Positions 52,859 to 62,766 are shown, counted from the stretch's first letter. The stretch is 64,000 nt of DNA from Isoptericola jiangsuensis (GCF_002563715.1 NZ_PDJJ01000001.1:1116001-1180000); one strand, 5' to 3'. Made by a program: numbers and translations. Notes: a model not told the origin generated them from the sequence alone.

Positions 52859-54169
52859 TCACCGGCCGGGGGAGTGGTCGACCTCCGCCCACGGCAGCCG
52901 GGCCGCGACGACGAACCGGCCCGCGTCCGGTCCCGCCGTCAGCGTGCCGCCGAGCCGCTCCGCGCGCTCCTGCATGCCGGTGACGCCATGGCCCGTGCCC
53001 GCCCCCGCCGGCAGCGTCGACAGCGGGTTCTCGACCCGGATCTCCACGCCCCGGGCGCGACCCGCCCGCACCGTGACCGACACCGGCTCGCCGGGCGCGT
53101 GCTTCAGGGCGTTCGTGAGGGCCTCCTGCACGATGCGGAACGTGGCGCGGGTGACGTGCGGCGCCGCCAGGTGGGACTCGGTGACGAACACCGTGCCCCA
53201 CACCTGCGCGCCACCGGCCCGCAGCCGGTCCAGCAGCGGCACCAGGTCCTCCAGCGTCGTGCCGGGCAGCAGGTCGCCGTCGTCGGTGCGCAACGAGTGC
53301 AGGAGCGTGCGCAGCTCCGCGACCGCCCGCTGCGCCGACGCCCGCACCTCGCGGGCGGCGTCCCGCGTCGGCTCGTCGTCGGGGTGCTGCACCTCCAGGA
53401 CCGACGCGCGCAAGGAGATCGTCGCGATGTGGTGCGCGACCGTGTCGTGCACCTCGCGGGCGATGAGCTCGCGCTCCTCCTGCCGGGTCATGCGGTCCTG
53501 CAGGACGGCGCTGCGCGCCTCCACCGCGGCCGTCGCCTCCCGGGCGTCCCGCGAGTCCTGCCGCGCCGCGGCCGTCATCGCGCGGGACCGGCGCACCACG
53601 CCGGCCGCCACGGACACCCCGAGGAAGAACAGCCCCCAGCCGACGAACGCCACGATCCCGGGCTCGTAGGAGGTCGCGCCCGCCTCGTCGACGACGCTGA
53701 ACACCCGCGCGCCGAGGGGGCGCGCCGCGTCCCGCCACAGTGCCGCCGCAGTGCCGGCGGTCACCGCCGCGGTGCACAGCACGACCGTCCGGGTCCGGGC
53801 CACGGCCCACACCCACGGCAGCGCCAGCAGCGCCGCCGCGGCGTCCACCGGCAGCAGCACCGGCGCCACCGACGCCGCCAGGCAGATCGGCACCGGGAAC
53901 TCGCGGCGCAGCACCAGACAGCCGGCCAGGACCAGGCCGGCGATCATCGCCAGGATCGAGCCCAGCATCGCCAGGTCGTCGTCACCGGACGTCGGAGCCG
54001 TGAGCGCGACCGCCACCAGGGAGCTCGTGCCCGCCACGACGACGGCACCCACCGTGCCCAGCCGGGACCACGTCGACCGCCCGGCCGGGCGCCGGGACGG
54101 AGGCGGGTACGAGAGCCCGGCGGGCGGGACGGAGGCCGTGGCAGGCGCCGGGCCGAGCGGGACGGACAT
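52859..54169 (-). CDS. Two-component sensor histidine kinase (NarL-partner type)
   Basis: 436-residue membrane kinase. About five or six membrane helices in the first 190 residues have almost no extracytoplasmic domain, typical of intramembrane-sensing kinases of the LiaS/DesK group. The dimerisation box has the phosphorylated His in AREVHDTVAHH; the ATPase domain has NALKHAPGE and GHGVTGMQERAERLGG. ATG 54169 lies 7 nt after a TACCCT box, indicating leaderless transcription; an upstream ATG (54208) would add 13 residues. Confidence 0.92.
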   Translation of the reverse strand: MSVPLGPAPATASVPPAGLSYPPPSRRPAGRSTWSRLGTVGAVVVAGTSSLVAVALTAPTSGDDDLAMLGSILAMIAGLVLAGCLVLRREFPVPICLAASVAPVLLPVDAAAALLALPWVWAVARTRTVVLCTAAVTAGTAAALWRDAARPLGARVFSVVDEAGATSYEPGIVAFVGWGLFFLGVSVAAGVVRRSRAMTAAARQDSRDAREATAAVEARSAVLQDRMTRQEERELIAREVHDTVAHHIATISLRASVLEVQHPDDEPTRDAAREVRASAQRAVAELRTLLHSLRTDDGDLLPGTTLEDLVPLLDRLRAGGAQVWGTVFVTESHLAAPHVTRATFRIVQEALTNALKHAPGEPVSVTVRAGRARGVEIRVENPLSTLPAGAGTGHGVTGMQERAERLGGTLTAGPDAGRFVVAARLPWAEVDHSPGR

Positions 54170-54176
54170 GGCCCCG

Positions 54177-54182
54177 AGGGTA
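54177..54182 (-). promoter_or_regulatory. Leaderless -10 box of the histidine kinase gene
   Basis: TACCCT on the minus strand ends 7 nt before ATG 54169. Confidence 0.5.
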
Positions 54183-54210
54183 CGCAGCGCCACCGACGCG
54201 GACCACACCC

Positions 54211-54264
54211 GACCGGGCAGCGGATGCCGACCGACCGGGCAGGGCGGTCCTGACCGACCGGGTG
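54211..54264. repeat. Three GACCGGG repeats at 22-23 bp spacing
   Basis: GACCGGGCA at 54211 and 54233 and GACCGGGTG at 54256 lie about two helical turns apart in the divergent promoter region between the kinase gene and the DUF4190 gene. Regular same-face spacing suggests an operator, possibly for the response regulator encoded alongside. Confidence 0.45.
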
Positions 54265-54353
54265 ATGTGCCCGGTTCGTCCCGGCGGCGAGGCTGTGGAC
54301 GTCCCCCCGAGCAGGCCCCACGGGCTGCTCACCACGTCGTCCGAGGAGTCCCC

Positions 54354-55244
54354 GTGTCGTTCCCCGCCCCGCAGGCCCCGGCGCCTGCCGCCCCGCCCGT
54401 CCCGCCGGCGAAGGGCAACGCCCTCGCCGTCGCAGGTTTCGTCGTCGCCCTCGTCTCGCTGCTGTTCTGCCTCGTGCCGATCGTCAACAACCTCGCCCTC
54501 CTCGGCGCCGTCGTCGGCCTCGTGCTCGCGGTCGTCGGCGTCGTCAAGTCCCGCCGCGGTGCCCCGCGCGGCGGTCTCGCGATCGCCGGCGTCGTCCTGG
54601 CCGTGCTCGCCGGCATCGGCGTCCTCGCCTCCCAGGCGTTCTACGGCAAGGTCGTGGACGAGGTCACGGCCGAGCTGTCCGACACCCCGACCGCCGCGGG
54701 CGACGACACCGACTCCACCGACGCCGAGACCGACGACGCCGCCGGGGCCACCGACGCCGTCGCGGACACCGAGCCCGCCGACCAGGTCGACGCCGCCGCG
54801 GACGACGACGGCGGGGCCGGCGCCGCCGACGGCACCCGCGAGCACCCCTACCGGTTCTCCGAGACCGTCAGCAACGACGACTGGACCGTCGACCTCGGCA
54901 AGCCCTACGAGGCGTGGGACGAGGTCCACGCCGAGAACCAGTTCAACGAGGCCCCCGCCGACGGCACCGAGTTCTGGATCGTCCCCGTCGAGGCCACGTA
55001 CACCGGCGCCGACACCGGCACGCCGTGGCTCGAGCTCACCGTCGAGTTCGTCGGCGACGACGCGGTCACCTACTCCGACTCGTGCGGCGTCGTGCCCGAC
55101 GACCTCATCGACGTCGACGAGCTCTACGAGGGCGGGACGGGCAAGGGCAACGTCTGCGTCGCCGTCCCCGCCGGCGCCCACGGCACCTGGACCCTCACCG
55201 CCGGCTGGTTCTCCGACCCCGTGTTCTTCGCCACCCGCGGCTGA
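54354..55244 (+). CDS. DUF4190 membrane protein with extracytoplasmic domain
   Basis: 296-residue protein. A short Pro/Ala-rich start precedes two membrane helices of the DUF4190 type (NALAVAGFVVALVSLLFCLV; GLVLAVVGVVKSRRG; GLAIAGVVLAVLAGIGVLA). An acidic Asp/Thr/Ala linker (about 110-160) leads to a beta-rich outer domain (about 165-295) with two Cys (DSCGVV, NVCVAV) that could form a disulfide. GTG 54354 follows GAGGAG. It is divergent from the two-component system and may be its target or its sensed partner, which is inference. Confidence 0.82.
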   Translation: MSFPAPQAPAPAAPPVPPAKGNALAVAGFVVALVSLLFCLVPIVNNLALLGAVVGLVLAVVGVVKSRRGAPRGGLAIAGVVLAVLAGIGVLASQAFYGKVVDEVTAELSDTPTAAGDDTDSTDAETDDAAGATDAVADTEPADQVDAAADDDGGAGAADGTREHPYRFSETVSNDDWTVDLGKPYEAWDEVHAENQFNEAPADGTEFWIVPVEATYTGADTGTPWLELTVEFVGDDAVTYSDSCGVVPDDLIDVDELYEGGTGKGNVCVAVPAGAHGTWTLTAGWFSDPVFFATRG

Positions 55245-55309
55245 CCCGCCGCGCACCGGCAGCGCGCAGGTCGCCCGCACCGACCCGCCGCGCCCGCCGC
55301 CACCGGACC

Positions 55310-55349
55310 GGACGTGCCGGACCTGCCCCCCGACAGGCCCGGCACGTCC
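55310..55349 (+). terminator. Terminator after the DUF4190 gene
   Basis: An 11-bp stem (GGACGTGCCGG and complement) extended by a 4-bp CCTG/CAGG stem, ahead of the DUF2235 gene. Confidence 0.7.
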
Positions 55350-55403
55350 TCCGCTGTATCTGCCGCACCACCCCGCCCCTCCCTCCCCGACAGGAGGTGT
55401 GCC

Positions 55404-56636
55404 ATGAAGCGACTCGTCCTGTGCTGCGACGGCACGTGGAACCACGCCGTCAACTCCCGCGTCACCAACGTGGAGAAGCTCGAACGGTGCGTCGTCCAAG
55501 GACTCGTGCCGAACCCCGACGGCGACGACGCCGTCCAGATCGTCGGCTACGTCGGCGGCGTCGGCGCCCGCGGCTACAAGGTCGACCAGCTCCTCGGCGG
55601 GGCCTTCGGGTACGGCCTCACCCGCAACGTCGTCGACGGCTACCGGTTCCTCGCCACCACCTCGGCCGAGCACGACGAGATCTACGTCGTCGGGTTCTCC
55701 CGCGGCGCGTTCACCGCCCGCAGCGTCGTCGGCATGATCTCCCAGGTCGGACTCCTCACGCCCGAGGCCGTCGACGCCGGGATGCTCGACGACGCGCTGC
55801 GCACCTACCGCATCCCCCTCGACGCACCCGGCGCCAAGGAGACCAAGGCCGCCTTCAAGGCCGAGCACTCCGCCAGCCCCCGCGTCCGGTTCCTCGGCGT
55901 CTACGACACCGTCGGCGCGCTCGGCGTCCCCGGCATCACCCGCGGCCGCAGCCGGTTCCACGACGTCGTCCTGTCCGGCATCGTCGACACCGCCCGCCAG
56001 GCCCTCGCCATCGACGAACGGCGCATGACGTTCACGCCGTGCCTGTGGCGCGTCCCCGACGGCGACACCCCCGGCCGCGTGCAGCAGGTCTGGTTCCCCG
56101 GCGCGCACAGCGACGTCGGCGGCGGCGCACCCCGCTCCGGCCTGTCCGACGTCGCGCTCCACTGGATGGCCGACGAGCTCGAACGCGCCGGCCTCGTGCT
56201 CGACCGCGACCGACTCGCCCGTCAGCGCGGCCACGACCCCCTCGTGCTCGACCCCCGACCCCACGTCCTGTTCCGCGCCCTCAACCTCGGCCGCCGCGTC
56301 GTGTCCCGGTCCGGCCTGGTCGACGGCCGCCAGGTGTTCCGCGACGGACTGCGCGTCCTCGCCCTCGAACCCCCCGCGACGCCCGGCACCGCCACGGCGT
56401 CCGCCGTCGTCACCGCACCGACCGACGGTGACACCCCGGCGACCCCCGCCGCCGCAGCGCGCTGGGCCGACGCCGTCGCCCTCGCCGACACCGCCACCCG
56501 GTACGCGCAGCGCGACCACTACACCGAACGGGCCCGCAACCTCGCCTGGTGGGTCGAAGCAGCCGGCGGCCTCGACCTCGTCCCCACCGTCGACGTCGGC
56601 GCCGCCGACGACGAACGGCCCCTCCTCACCGCCTGA
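55404..56636 (+). CDS. DUF2235 alpha/beta hydrolase (Tle1-like)
   Basis: 410-residue hydrolase of the DUF2235 group, which includes type VI secretion phospholipase effectors but also many housekeeping proteins. The nucleophile elbow is GFSRGAF (S99). The likely catalytic partners are D168 in YDTVGALG and H235/D237 in FPGAHSDVGGG. The N-terminal LVLCCDGTWN is the family signature. No signal peptide and no secretion genes are nearby. The ATG follows CAGGAGGTGTGCC. Confidence 0.88.
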   Translation: MKRLVLCCDGTWNHAVNSRVTNVEKLERCVVQGLVPNPDGDDAVQIVGYVGGVGARGYKVDQLLGGAFGYGLTRNVVDGYRFLATTSAEHDEIYVVGFSRGAFTARSVVGMISQVGLLTPEAVDAGMLDDALRTYRIPLDAPGAKETKAAFKAEHSASPRVRFLGVYDTVGALGVPGITRGRSRFHDVVLSGIVDTARQALAIDERRMTFTPCLWRVPDGDTPGRVQQVWFPGAHSDVGGGAPRSGLSDVALHWMADELERAGLVLDRDRLARQRGHDPLVLDPRPHVLFRALNLGRRVVSRSGLVDGRQVFRDGLRVLALEPPATPGTATASAVVTAPTDGDTPATPAAAARWADAVALADTATRYAQRDHYTERARNLAWWVEAAGGLDLVPTVDVGAADDERPLLTA

Positions 56637-56639
56637 AGG

Positions 56640-57014
56640 TCAGGCGTCGTACACGTCCTTCACCACCAGCACCGGCACCGACGCGTCCAGCAGCACCCGC
56701 TGCGTCGTCGACCCCATGAGGAACGTGCCCTGGCTCGACCGCTTCCGCGACCCCACCACCACCAGCGTCGCACCCACCTCGTCCGCCGTGTCCAGGATCG
56801 CGTCCGCCGGCTCCGTGTGCTCACCCCGGTACGTCACCGCCACCTCACCCGCACCCAGCAGCGCCGCCAGCTCCGCCGGCGTCGGGTCCGACGCCGGCTG
56901 AGGGTCCAGCACCAGCACGTGCAGGGGGACGTCACGACTCTGCGACTCCTCCAGCGCCGTCCGGACAGCCGCCTCCCCGTGCGGGGAGGCGTGATACGCC
57001 ACGAGCACCGTCAT
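56640..57014 (-). CDS. Universal stress protein (UspA family)
   Basis: 124-residue single-domain Usp. The start TVLVAYHASPHGEAAVRTAL and the nucleotide loop VVGSRKRSSQGTFLMGSTTQRVLL (G-2x-G-9x-G-S/T pattern) indicate an ATP-binding type. It is convergent with the DUF2235 gene (3 bp between stops) and lies 48 bp downstream of sufE on the same strand. Confidence 0.92.
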   Translation of the reverse strand: MTVLVAYHASPHGEAAVRTALEESQSRDVPLHVLVLDPQPASDPTPAELAALLGAGEVAVTYRGEHTEPADAILDTADEVGATLVVVGSRKRSSQGTFLMGSTTQRVLLDASVPVLVVKDVYDA

Positions 57015-57062
57015 GGGGCCACTCTCGCACAGGCGGCGGCGTCGTCGCAGCGTCGCCGGAGG

Positions 57063-57518
57063 TCAGGCACGCGCCGCCAGCTGTTCCACGACCTGCCGCT
57101 TCGCCCGCGTCAGCATCCCCGTCATCCCGTTCAGCCGCAGCGCGGACACCGCCCGCGTCAGCCCCAGCTGCATCGGGAAGTCCTCCGGCACGTCCACCAC
57201 CTCCTGCGGCGACAGACCGGACAGCCCCTGCGCCAGGATCGACGCGAAACCCCGCGTCGTCGGCGCCTCCGCCGGGGCAGACGCGTAGAAGTGCACCACC
57301 TCGTCGTCGTCCACCTCCGCGAACGCCCGCACCGGCGACTGGCACTCCTCGACCTTCTCCAGCAGACCCGGCGCCAGCGCGTACCGCTCCGGCAGCTCGG
57401 GCAACTCGCGCGAGAACTCCAGCAGCAGCTGCAGCCGCTCCGGCTCGGTCAGCGCGAGGAAGTCCTCCCGGATCTCCTCCAGCGAGGCGGGCAGCGGCTT
57501 CACGGCGTCGTCGGTCAT
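57063..57518 (-). CDS. sufE: SufE-family cysteine desulfurase activator
   Basis: 151-residue protein that accepts sulfur from a cysteine desulfurase for Fe-S assembly or other sulfur transfer. The acceptor is C59 in KVEECQSPV; FYASAPAEAPTTRGFASILAQ and LTRAVSALRLNGMTGML are typical of SufE. In actinobacteria it is commonly adjacent to a rhodanese gene (sseA), found here 657 bp upstream but separated by a repeat island. ATG 57518 starts MTDDAVKPLP. Confidence 0.94.
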   Translation of the reverse strand: MTDDAVKPLPASLEEIREDFLALTEPERLQLLLEFSRELPELPERYALAPGLLEKVEECQSPVRAFAEVDDDEVVHFYASAPAEAPTTRGFASILAQGLSGLSPQEVVDVPEDFPMQLGLTRAVSALRLNGMTGMLTRAKRQVVEQLAARA

Positions 57519-57586
57519 GGTTCCATCCTGTCGTACTTCGGGTGTCGTGCGGTCGCGCGGTCGTCGGTCGGGGTGCGGCGGGGTGG

Positions 57587-57683
57587 GGCGGGGTGGGTGG
57601 GGCGGCGCCAGGTCGCGTTCACGGGCCCCAGGGGGCCCTCCACTTCGGGTCTGACGACCTGGCGCCGCCCCACCCACCCCGCC
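57587..57683 (+). repeat. Hairpin element 1 (29-bp perfect arms)
   Basis: Perfect 29-bp inverted arms (57587-57615 and 57655-57683) enclose a 39-nt loop containing GGGCCCCAGGGGGCCC and CTCCACTT. The inner 15 bp of each arm and the loop are shared, in reverse orientation, with element 2; the outer arm sequence is not. Confidence 0.85.
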
Positions 57684-57955
57684 TCGTCACTCACGTCGCG
57701 TGCATGGTCGAGCGTCGTCGCGTGACGAGTCGTGCTCGCAGACCCTCGTGGTCTCGCATGTGTTCGCCTCGGTGGCTCGCCCTGCTGTCGTTCCGTCATC
57801 CGCGCGACCGGTCGTCCGTACCGGTCAGGCCGCGGTTCTGGTCGGACGTGCCTCGTCGGACCTTGCGCGTGGTCGACCTCCAGGATGCCGGTCGGAGCGG
57901 CGTCGGCAGGTGCGGTCCCGTAGCCCGGTACGGCGCGGACGTCGACGAACGACGA

Positions 57956-58055
57956 GGACGTGGCGCAGGGAGGCGGCGCATGGTCGTCATCCCCAAGTGG
58001 AGGGCCCCCTGGGGCCCTTGAACGTGACCGTGCGCCGCCTCCCCGCGCCACGTCC
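57956..58055 (-). repeat. Hairpin element 2 (30-bp arms, inverted copy)
   Basis: Arms at 57956-57985 and 58026-58055 are complementary at 28 of 30 positions around a 40-nt loop. Read on the minus strand, the inner stem and loop match element 1 (about 32 of 34 identical across the loop core). The outer stem is a different sequence that still pairs. Confidence 0.8.
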
Positions 58056-58148
58056 GGACGTGACCAGAGAGTGCGGCGCCTCCCTGCGCCACGTCCGGAC
58101 GTGACCAGAGAGTGCGCCGCCTCCCTCCGCCATGTCCGGACCGACCCG
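58032..58148 (+). repeat. 41-bp tandem repeats (about 2.8 copies)
   Basis: Units begin at 58032, 58073 and 58114. Each contains CGCCTCCC, a palindrome CACGTCCGGACGTG (degenerate in the third) and ACCAGAGAGT. The first unit overlaps the right arm of hairpin element 2, so the array may have grown from that arm. Confidence 0.85.
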
Positions 58149-58175
58149 GCGAGCTGGACGCAGACCGGGGGAGCG

Positions 58176-59081
58176 TCAGGCCGCGGGGGCCTCGCCCGGC
58201 TGGTCGCCGGCGACGATCGGGACGCGGACGGCGTTGCCCCACTCGGTCCAGGAGCCGTCGTAGTTGCGGACGTCGTCGATGCCGAGGAGGTAGCGCAGCG
58301 CGAACCAGGTGTGGCTGGAGCGCTCGCCGATGCGGCAGTAGGTGATGACCTTGTCGTCGAGCTGGAGGCCGAGCCCGCCCTCGCGGTAGATGGCCTCGAG
58401 CTCGGCGCGGGGCTTGTAGGTGCCGTCCTCGGACACGGCGGTGGCCCAGGGGACGTTGCGCGCGGTGGGGATGTGCCCGCCGCGGAGCACGCCCTCCTCC
58501 GGGTAGTCGGGGATGTGGAGGCGCTCGCCGGTGAACTCCTGGGGGGAGCGGATGTCGACGAGGGGTCCGTGGCCGAGGTGGGCGAGGACGTCCTCCTTGA
58601 AGGCGCGGAAGGTGGTGTCGTCGCGCTGGACGTGCGGGTAGTCGACGTGCGCGGGGGCGGGGACGTCGGTGGTGAGGTCGCGGCCCTCGGCGACCCAGAG
58701 GTTGCGGCCGCCGTCGAGGAGGCGGACGTCCTCGTGGCCGAAGAGGGTGAAGACCCAGGCGGTGTACGCGGCCCACCAGTTGTTCTTGTCGCCGTAGAGC
58801 ACGATGGTGGTGTCGCGCCCGATGCCCTTGGAGCCGAGGAGGTCGGCGAAGCCGGGGCCGTCGAGGTAGTCGCGCTCGACGGGCAGCAGGAGGTCGGTGT
58901 GCCAGTCGATCTTCACGGCGCCGGGGATGTGGCCGGTCTCGTAGAGGAGGACGTCCTCGTCGGACTCGACGACGACGAGGTCGGGGTTGCCGAGGTTCGC
59001 GGCGAGCCACTCGGTGGTGACGAGGCGCTCGGGGTGGGCGTACTCCTGGAGGCGGGGGGTGGGGTCGAGCGGTGCGGACAT
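58176..59081 (-). CDS. sseA: Thiosulfate/3-mercaptopyruvate sulfurtransferase
   Basis: 301-residue protein with two tandem rhodanese domains. The N-terminal domain is inactive (Asp98 in LYGDKNNW where Cys would be); the C-terminal domain has the catalytic C249 in [11 protein letters not shown]. It transfers sulfur from thiosulfate or mercaptopyruvate to a thiol acceptor. SufE, encoded next downstream, is a natural partner. The ATG follows AGGAGGAAC. Divergent from the GAF regulator. Confidence 0.94.
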   Translation of the reverse strand: MSAPLDPTPRLQEYAHPERLVTTEWLAANLGNPDLVVVESDEDVLLYETGHIPGAVKIDWHTDLLLPVERDYLDGPGFADLLGSKGIGRDTTIVLYGDKNNWWAAYTAWVFTLFGHEDVRLLDGGRNLWVAEGRDLTTDVPAPAHVDYPHVQRDDTTFRAFKEDVLAHLGHGPLVDIRSPQEFTGERLHIPDYPEEGVLRGGHIPTARNVPWATAVSEDGTYKPRAELEAIYREGGLGLQLDDKVITYCRIGERSSHTWFALRYLLGIDDVRNYDGSWTEWGNAVRVPIVAGDQPGEAPAA

Positions 59082-59258
59082 GGTTCCTCCTGGTCGGTGG
59101 GTGCGGCGGGTTCTGGGCTCACCCTAGGCCTGCTCTCACCGGGGACGACACCCGTTGTCCAGAATGTGGGACCACGATGTGAGACAGGATCGGCGGACGC
59201 GCCCGCCCACCGCGCCTACACTGGCCGCACCACCGCACGACGACGTCGGAGGTTCACG

Positions 59259-60533
59259 GTGCAGGGTCGCGTCATCAGGTCCACGGTCCCCTCGCGAGAG
59301 GTCGCCGCCGTCCGGCGCGACCGCCGCTGGGTGCTCGACGCCCACGGGGCGTTCCTCGACACCGGCCTGCTGCCGCCCGCCCTCGACCCCCTCGTCGCGG
59401 AGTCCTGGCGCCGCAGCCGCAGCAGCGGCGTCGACCCCGACGACCCCGCCACCCGCACGGGCCTCACCGGGGCCGAGCTCGACACCTACCGCGCCACCCA
59501 CCCCCTCGCCCCCCTCATGCCGCTCGTGCGGGACCTCGTCGTCGACGGGGCCGCCGACGACGGGCTCGTCGTCGCGGTGTCCGACGACGTCGGTCGTCTC
59601 CTGTGGGTCGAGGGCGACGCCCGCACCCGCCGCACCGCCGAGCAGGTCGGGTTCGTCCCCGGCGCCGTCTGGCGCGAGCAGGACGTCGGCACCAACGCCC
59701 CCGGTACCGCGCTCGCCACCCGGCGGGCCGTGCAGGTGCTCGGCGCCGAGCACTTCGCCCGCCCCGTGCAGGCCCTCAACTGCGTCGCCGCACCCATCCA
59801 CGACCCCGCCGGACGAGTCCTCGGCGTCCTCGACGTCACCGGCGGCCGCGCCGCCGGGTCCCGCGTCGCCCTGTCGCTCGTCCGCGCCGCCGTCGGCAGC
59901 CTCGAACGCGAGCTCGCCGCCCTCGCCCGCACCCCCGGGCACCCGGCCGGCACGGCACGCCCCGCCCTCACCCTGCTCGGACCCACCCCCACCCTGCGCC
60001 TGCCCGACGGCGTCCACCGCCTCTCCGGCCGGCACGCCGAGATCCTCGCCCTCCTCGGTGAGCACCCCCGCGGCCTCACCGCCGACGAGCTCGCCGTGCT
60101 CCTCCACCCCGGCGACCTGTCCGACGTCACCGTGCGCGCCGAGATCTCCCGGCTGCGCCGTGTCGCCGGGGACGTCGTCACGGGCTCGCGCCCCTACCAG
60201 CGCGCCGCCGGGCTGCGCTCCGACGTCGACGTCGTCCATGAGCACCTCACCCGCGGCGACGTCCGCGCGGCGCTCGCCGCCTGCCCCGGACCCCTGCTGC
60301 CCCGTTCCGGCGCGCCCGGCGTCGAACGGGCCCGCGCCGACCTCACGGCCGACCTGCGCGCCGCCGTCCTCGCGACCGGCGACGTCGACGTCCTCGAGGC
60401 GTGGACACTCACGGACCACGGCGCCGACGACGTCGAGGCGTGGCAGCGGCTCGTGCACCTCGCCACCGCCGGCAGCCCCCGCTGGCACCGCGCCCGCGCG
60501 CACCTCGCCGTCGTGGACTCCGCGCTGCGCTGA
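59259..60533 (+). CDS. GAF-domain transcriptional regulator of the aldehyde dehydrogenase cassette
   Basis: 424-residue regulator resembling the N-terminal half of AcoR-type activators. Residues about 45-215 (SWRRSRSSGVDP, VSDDVGRLLWVEG, WREQDVGTNAPGTAL, CVAAPIHDPAGRVLGVLDVTG) form the sensory GAF region. There is no AAA+ or Fis domain; instead a winged-helix-like segment (about 255-305, LSGRHAEILALLGEHPRGLTADELA) may bind DNA. GTG 59259 follows GTCGGAGG. The TGTGAGACA sequence at about 59178 in the promoter region is a possible self-binding site. It is usually encoded before aldehyde dehydrogenase and DUF779 genes, as here. Confidence 0.85.
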   Translation: MQGRVIRSTVPSREVAAVRRDRRWVLDAHGAFLDTGLLPPALDPLVAESWRRSRSSGVDPDDPATRTGLTGAELDTYRATHPLAPLMPLVRDLVVDGAADDGLVVAVSDDVGRLLWVEGDARTRRTAEQVGFVPGAVWREQDVGTNAPGTALATRRAVQVLGAEHFARPVQALNCVAAPIHDPAGRVLGVLDVTGGRAAGSRVALSLVRAAVGSLERELAALARTPGHPAGTARPALTLLGPTPTLRLPDGVHRLSGRHAEILALLGEHPRGLTADELAVLLHPGDLSDVTVRAEISRLRRVAGDVVTGSRPYQRAAGLRSDVDVVHEHLTRGDVRAALAACPGPLLPRSGAPGVERARADLTADLRAAVLATGDVDVLEAWTLTDHGADDVEAWQRLVHLATAGSPRWHRARAHLAVVDSALR

Positions 60534-60576
60534 GCGGCGACCGCCGGACGACGGCCGCCCGCACGTCACCCGCCGC

Positions 60577-60593
60577 TGCAACGCGGATGCAAC
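60577..60593 (+). promoter_or_regulatory. TGCAAC direct repeat before aldehyde dehydrogenase
   Basis: TGCAAC-N5-TGCAAC, an 11-bp period, ends 11 bp before a TAACGT -10 (60605-60610) and thus covers the -35 region. It is a likely activator site for the GAF regulator encoded just upstream; the assignment is inference. Confidence 0.45.
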
Positions 60594-60694
60594 CCCCGCA
60601 CCCCTAACGTCGGCCGCACGGCGCGACGAGGCGCCGTCGCCGCCGGCCCGACCCGGCCCCGCGGCGAGGTGAGCAGTGCGAGGAGGCACGCACC

Positions 60695-62218
<1,524 letters not shown>

Positions 62219-62231
62219 GCCGGGAGCCACG

Positions 62232-62663
62232 ATGTCCGACGACGCCACGGCAGACACGGCGGGTGCCGCGCACCCGCCGGCCCGCGTCGCCGTCACCGAC
62301 GCCGCAGCCGGGCTCCTCGCCCGGCTGCGGCGCCGGCACGGCGACCTCATGTTCCACCAGTCCGGAGGCTGCTGCGACGGGTCCAGCCCCATGTGCTACC
62401 CCGACGGCGACTTCCTCGTCGGCGACGCCGACGTCCACCTCGGCGACCTGCCCCTGGTCGACCCCGACGACGACGCCGCGTTCACCGTGCCCGTCTGGAT
62501 GTCGCGGGCACAGTTCGAGTACTGGAGCCACACGCACCTCACCATCGACGTGGTGCCCGGCCGCGGTGCCGGGTTCAGCGTCGAGGCGCCCGAGGGGGTG
62601 CGGTTCCTCATCCGCTCGCGCCTGTTCACCGACGCCGAGGCGGACGCGCTCGCCCTCCGGTAG
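62232..62663 (+). CDS. DUF779 protein
   Basis: 143-residue protein of the DUF779 family, always found beside aldehyde dehydrogenase genes. It has the conserved HQSGGCCDGSSPMCYP cluster (three Cys, one His; possible metal site), VWMSRAQFEYWSHTH and the C-terminal GVRFLIRSRLFT. Function unproven; a role as partner or metallochaperone for the dehydrogenase is speculative. It starts 13 bp after the dehydrogenase stop. Confidence 0.92.
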   Translation: MSDDATADTAGAAHPPARVAVTDAAAGLLARLRRRHGDLMFHQSGGCCDGSSPMCYPDGDFLVGDADVHLGDLPLVDPDDDAAFTVPVWMSRAQFEYWSHTHLTIDVVPGRGAGFSVEAPEGVRFLIRSRLFTDAEADALALR

Positions 62664-62766
62664 GCACGACGGGCGTCGCCGGGGTGCGGGGCGGCCGACG
62701 CGTCCGGCCGGTCCGTGGCCCCGACGGGCGGGACAGGGGGGTCTGGGCGCGGCGGGGACGAACAGG

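Larger units (their letters stand above)
57519..58175. other. Non-coding repeat island between sufE and sseA
   Basis: 657 bp with no supportable gene. It holds two related hairpin elements in opposite orientation (57587-57683 and 57956-58055), a 272-bp spacer and 41-bp tandem repeats (58032-58148). The frames crossing it show no family resemblance and change strand use. The spacer is less GC-rich than the flanking genes. Together the two hairpin ends and spacer (about 470 bp) look like a non-autonomous mobile element or a structured-RNA locus inserted in an otherwise compact operon. Confidence 0.7.

Noticed and set aside
55404-56636. Type VI secretion locus around the DUF2235 gene
   Set aside because: No structural, VgrG, PAAR or immunity-type genes are present and the host is Gram-positive.
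57515-58051. Protein-coding gene inside the repeat island (frames on both strands)
   Set aside because: Frames run through the hairpin arms, show only low-complexity composition, lack an RBS, and match nothing I recognise.
58032-58148. CRISPR-like array
   Set aside because: Repeats are head-to-tail with no unique spacers, fewer than three full copies, and no cas genes nearby.
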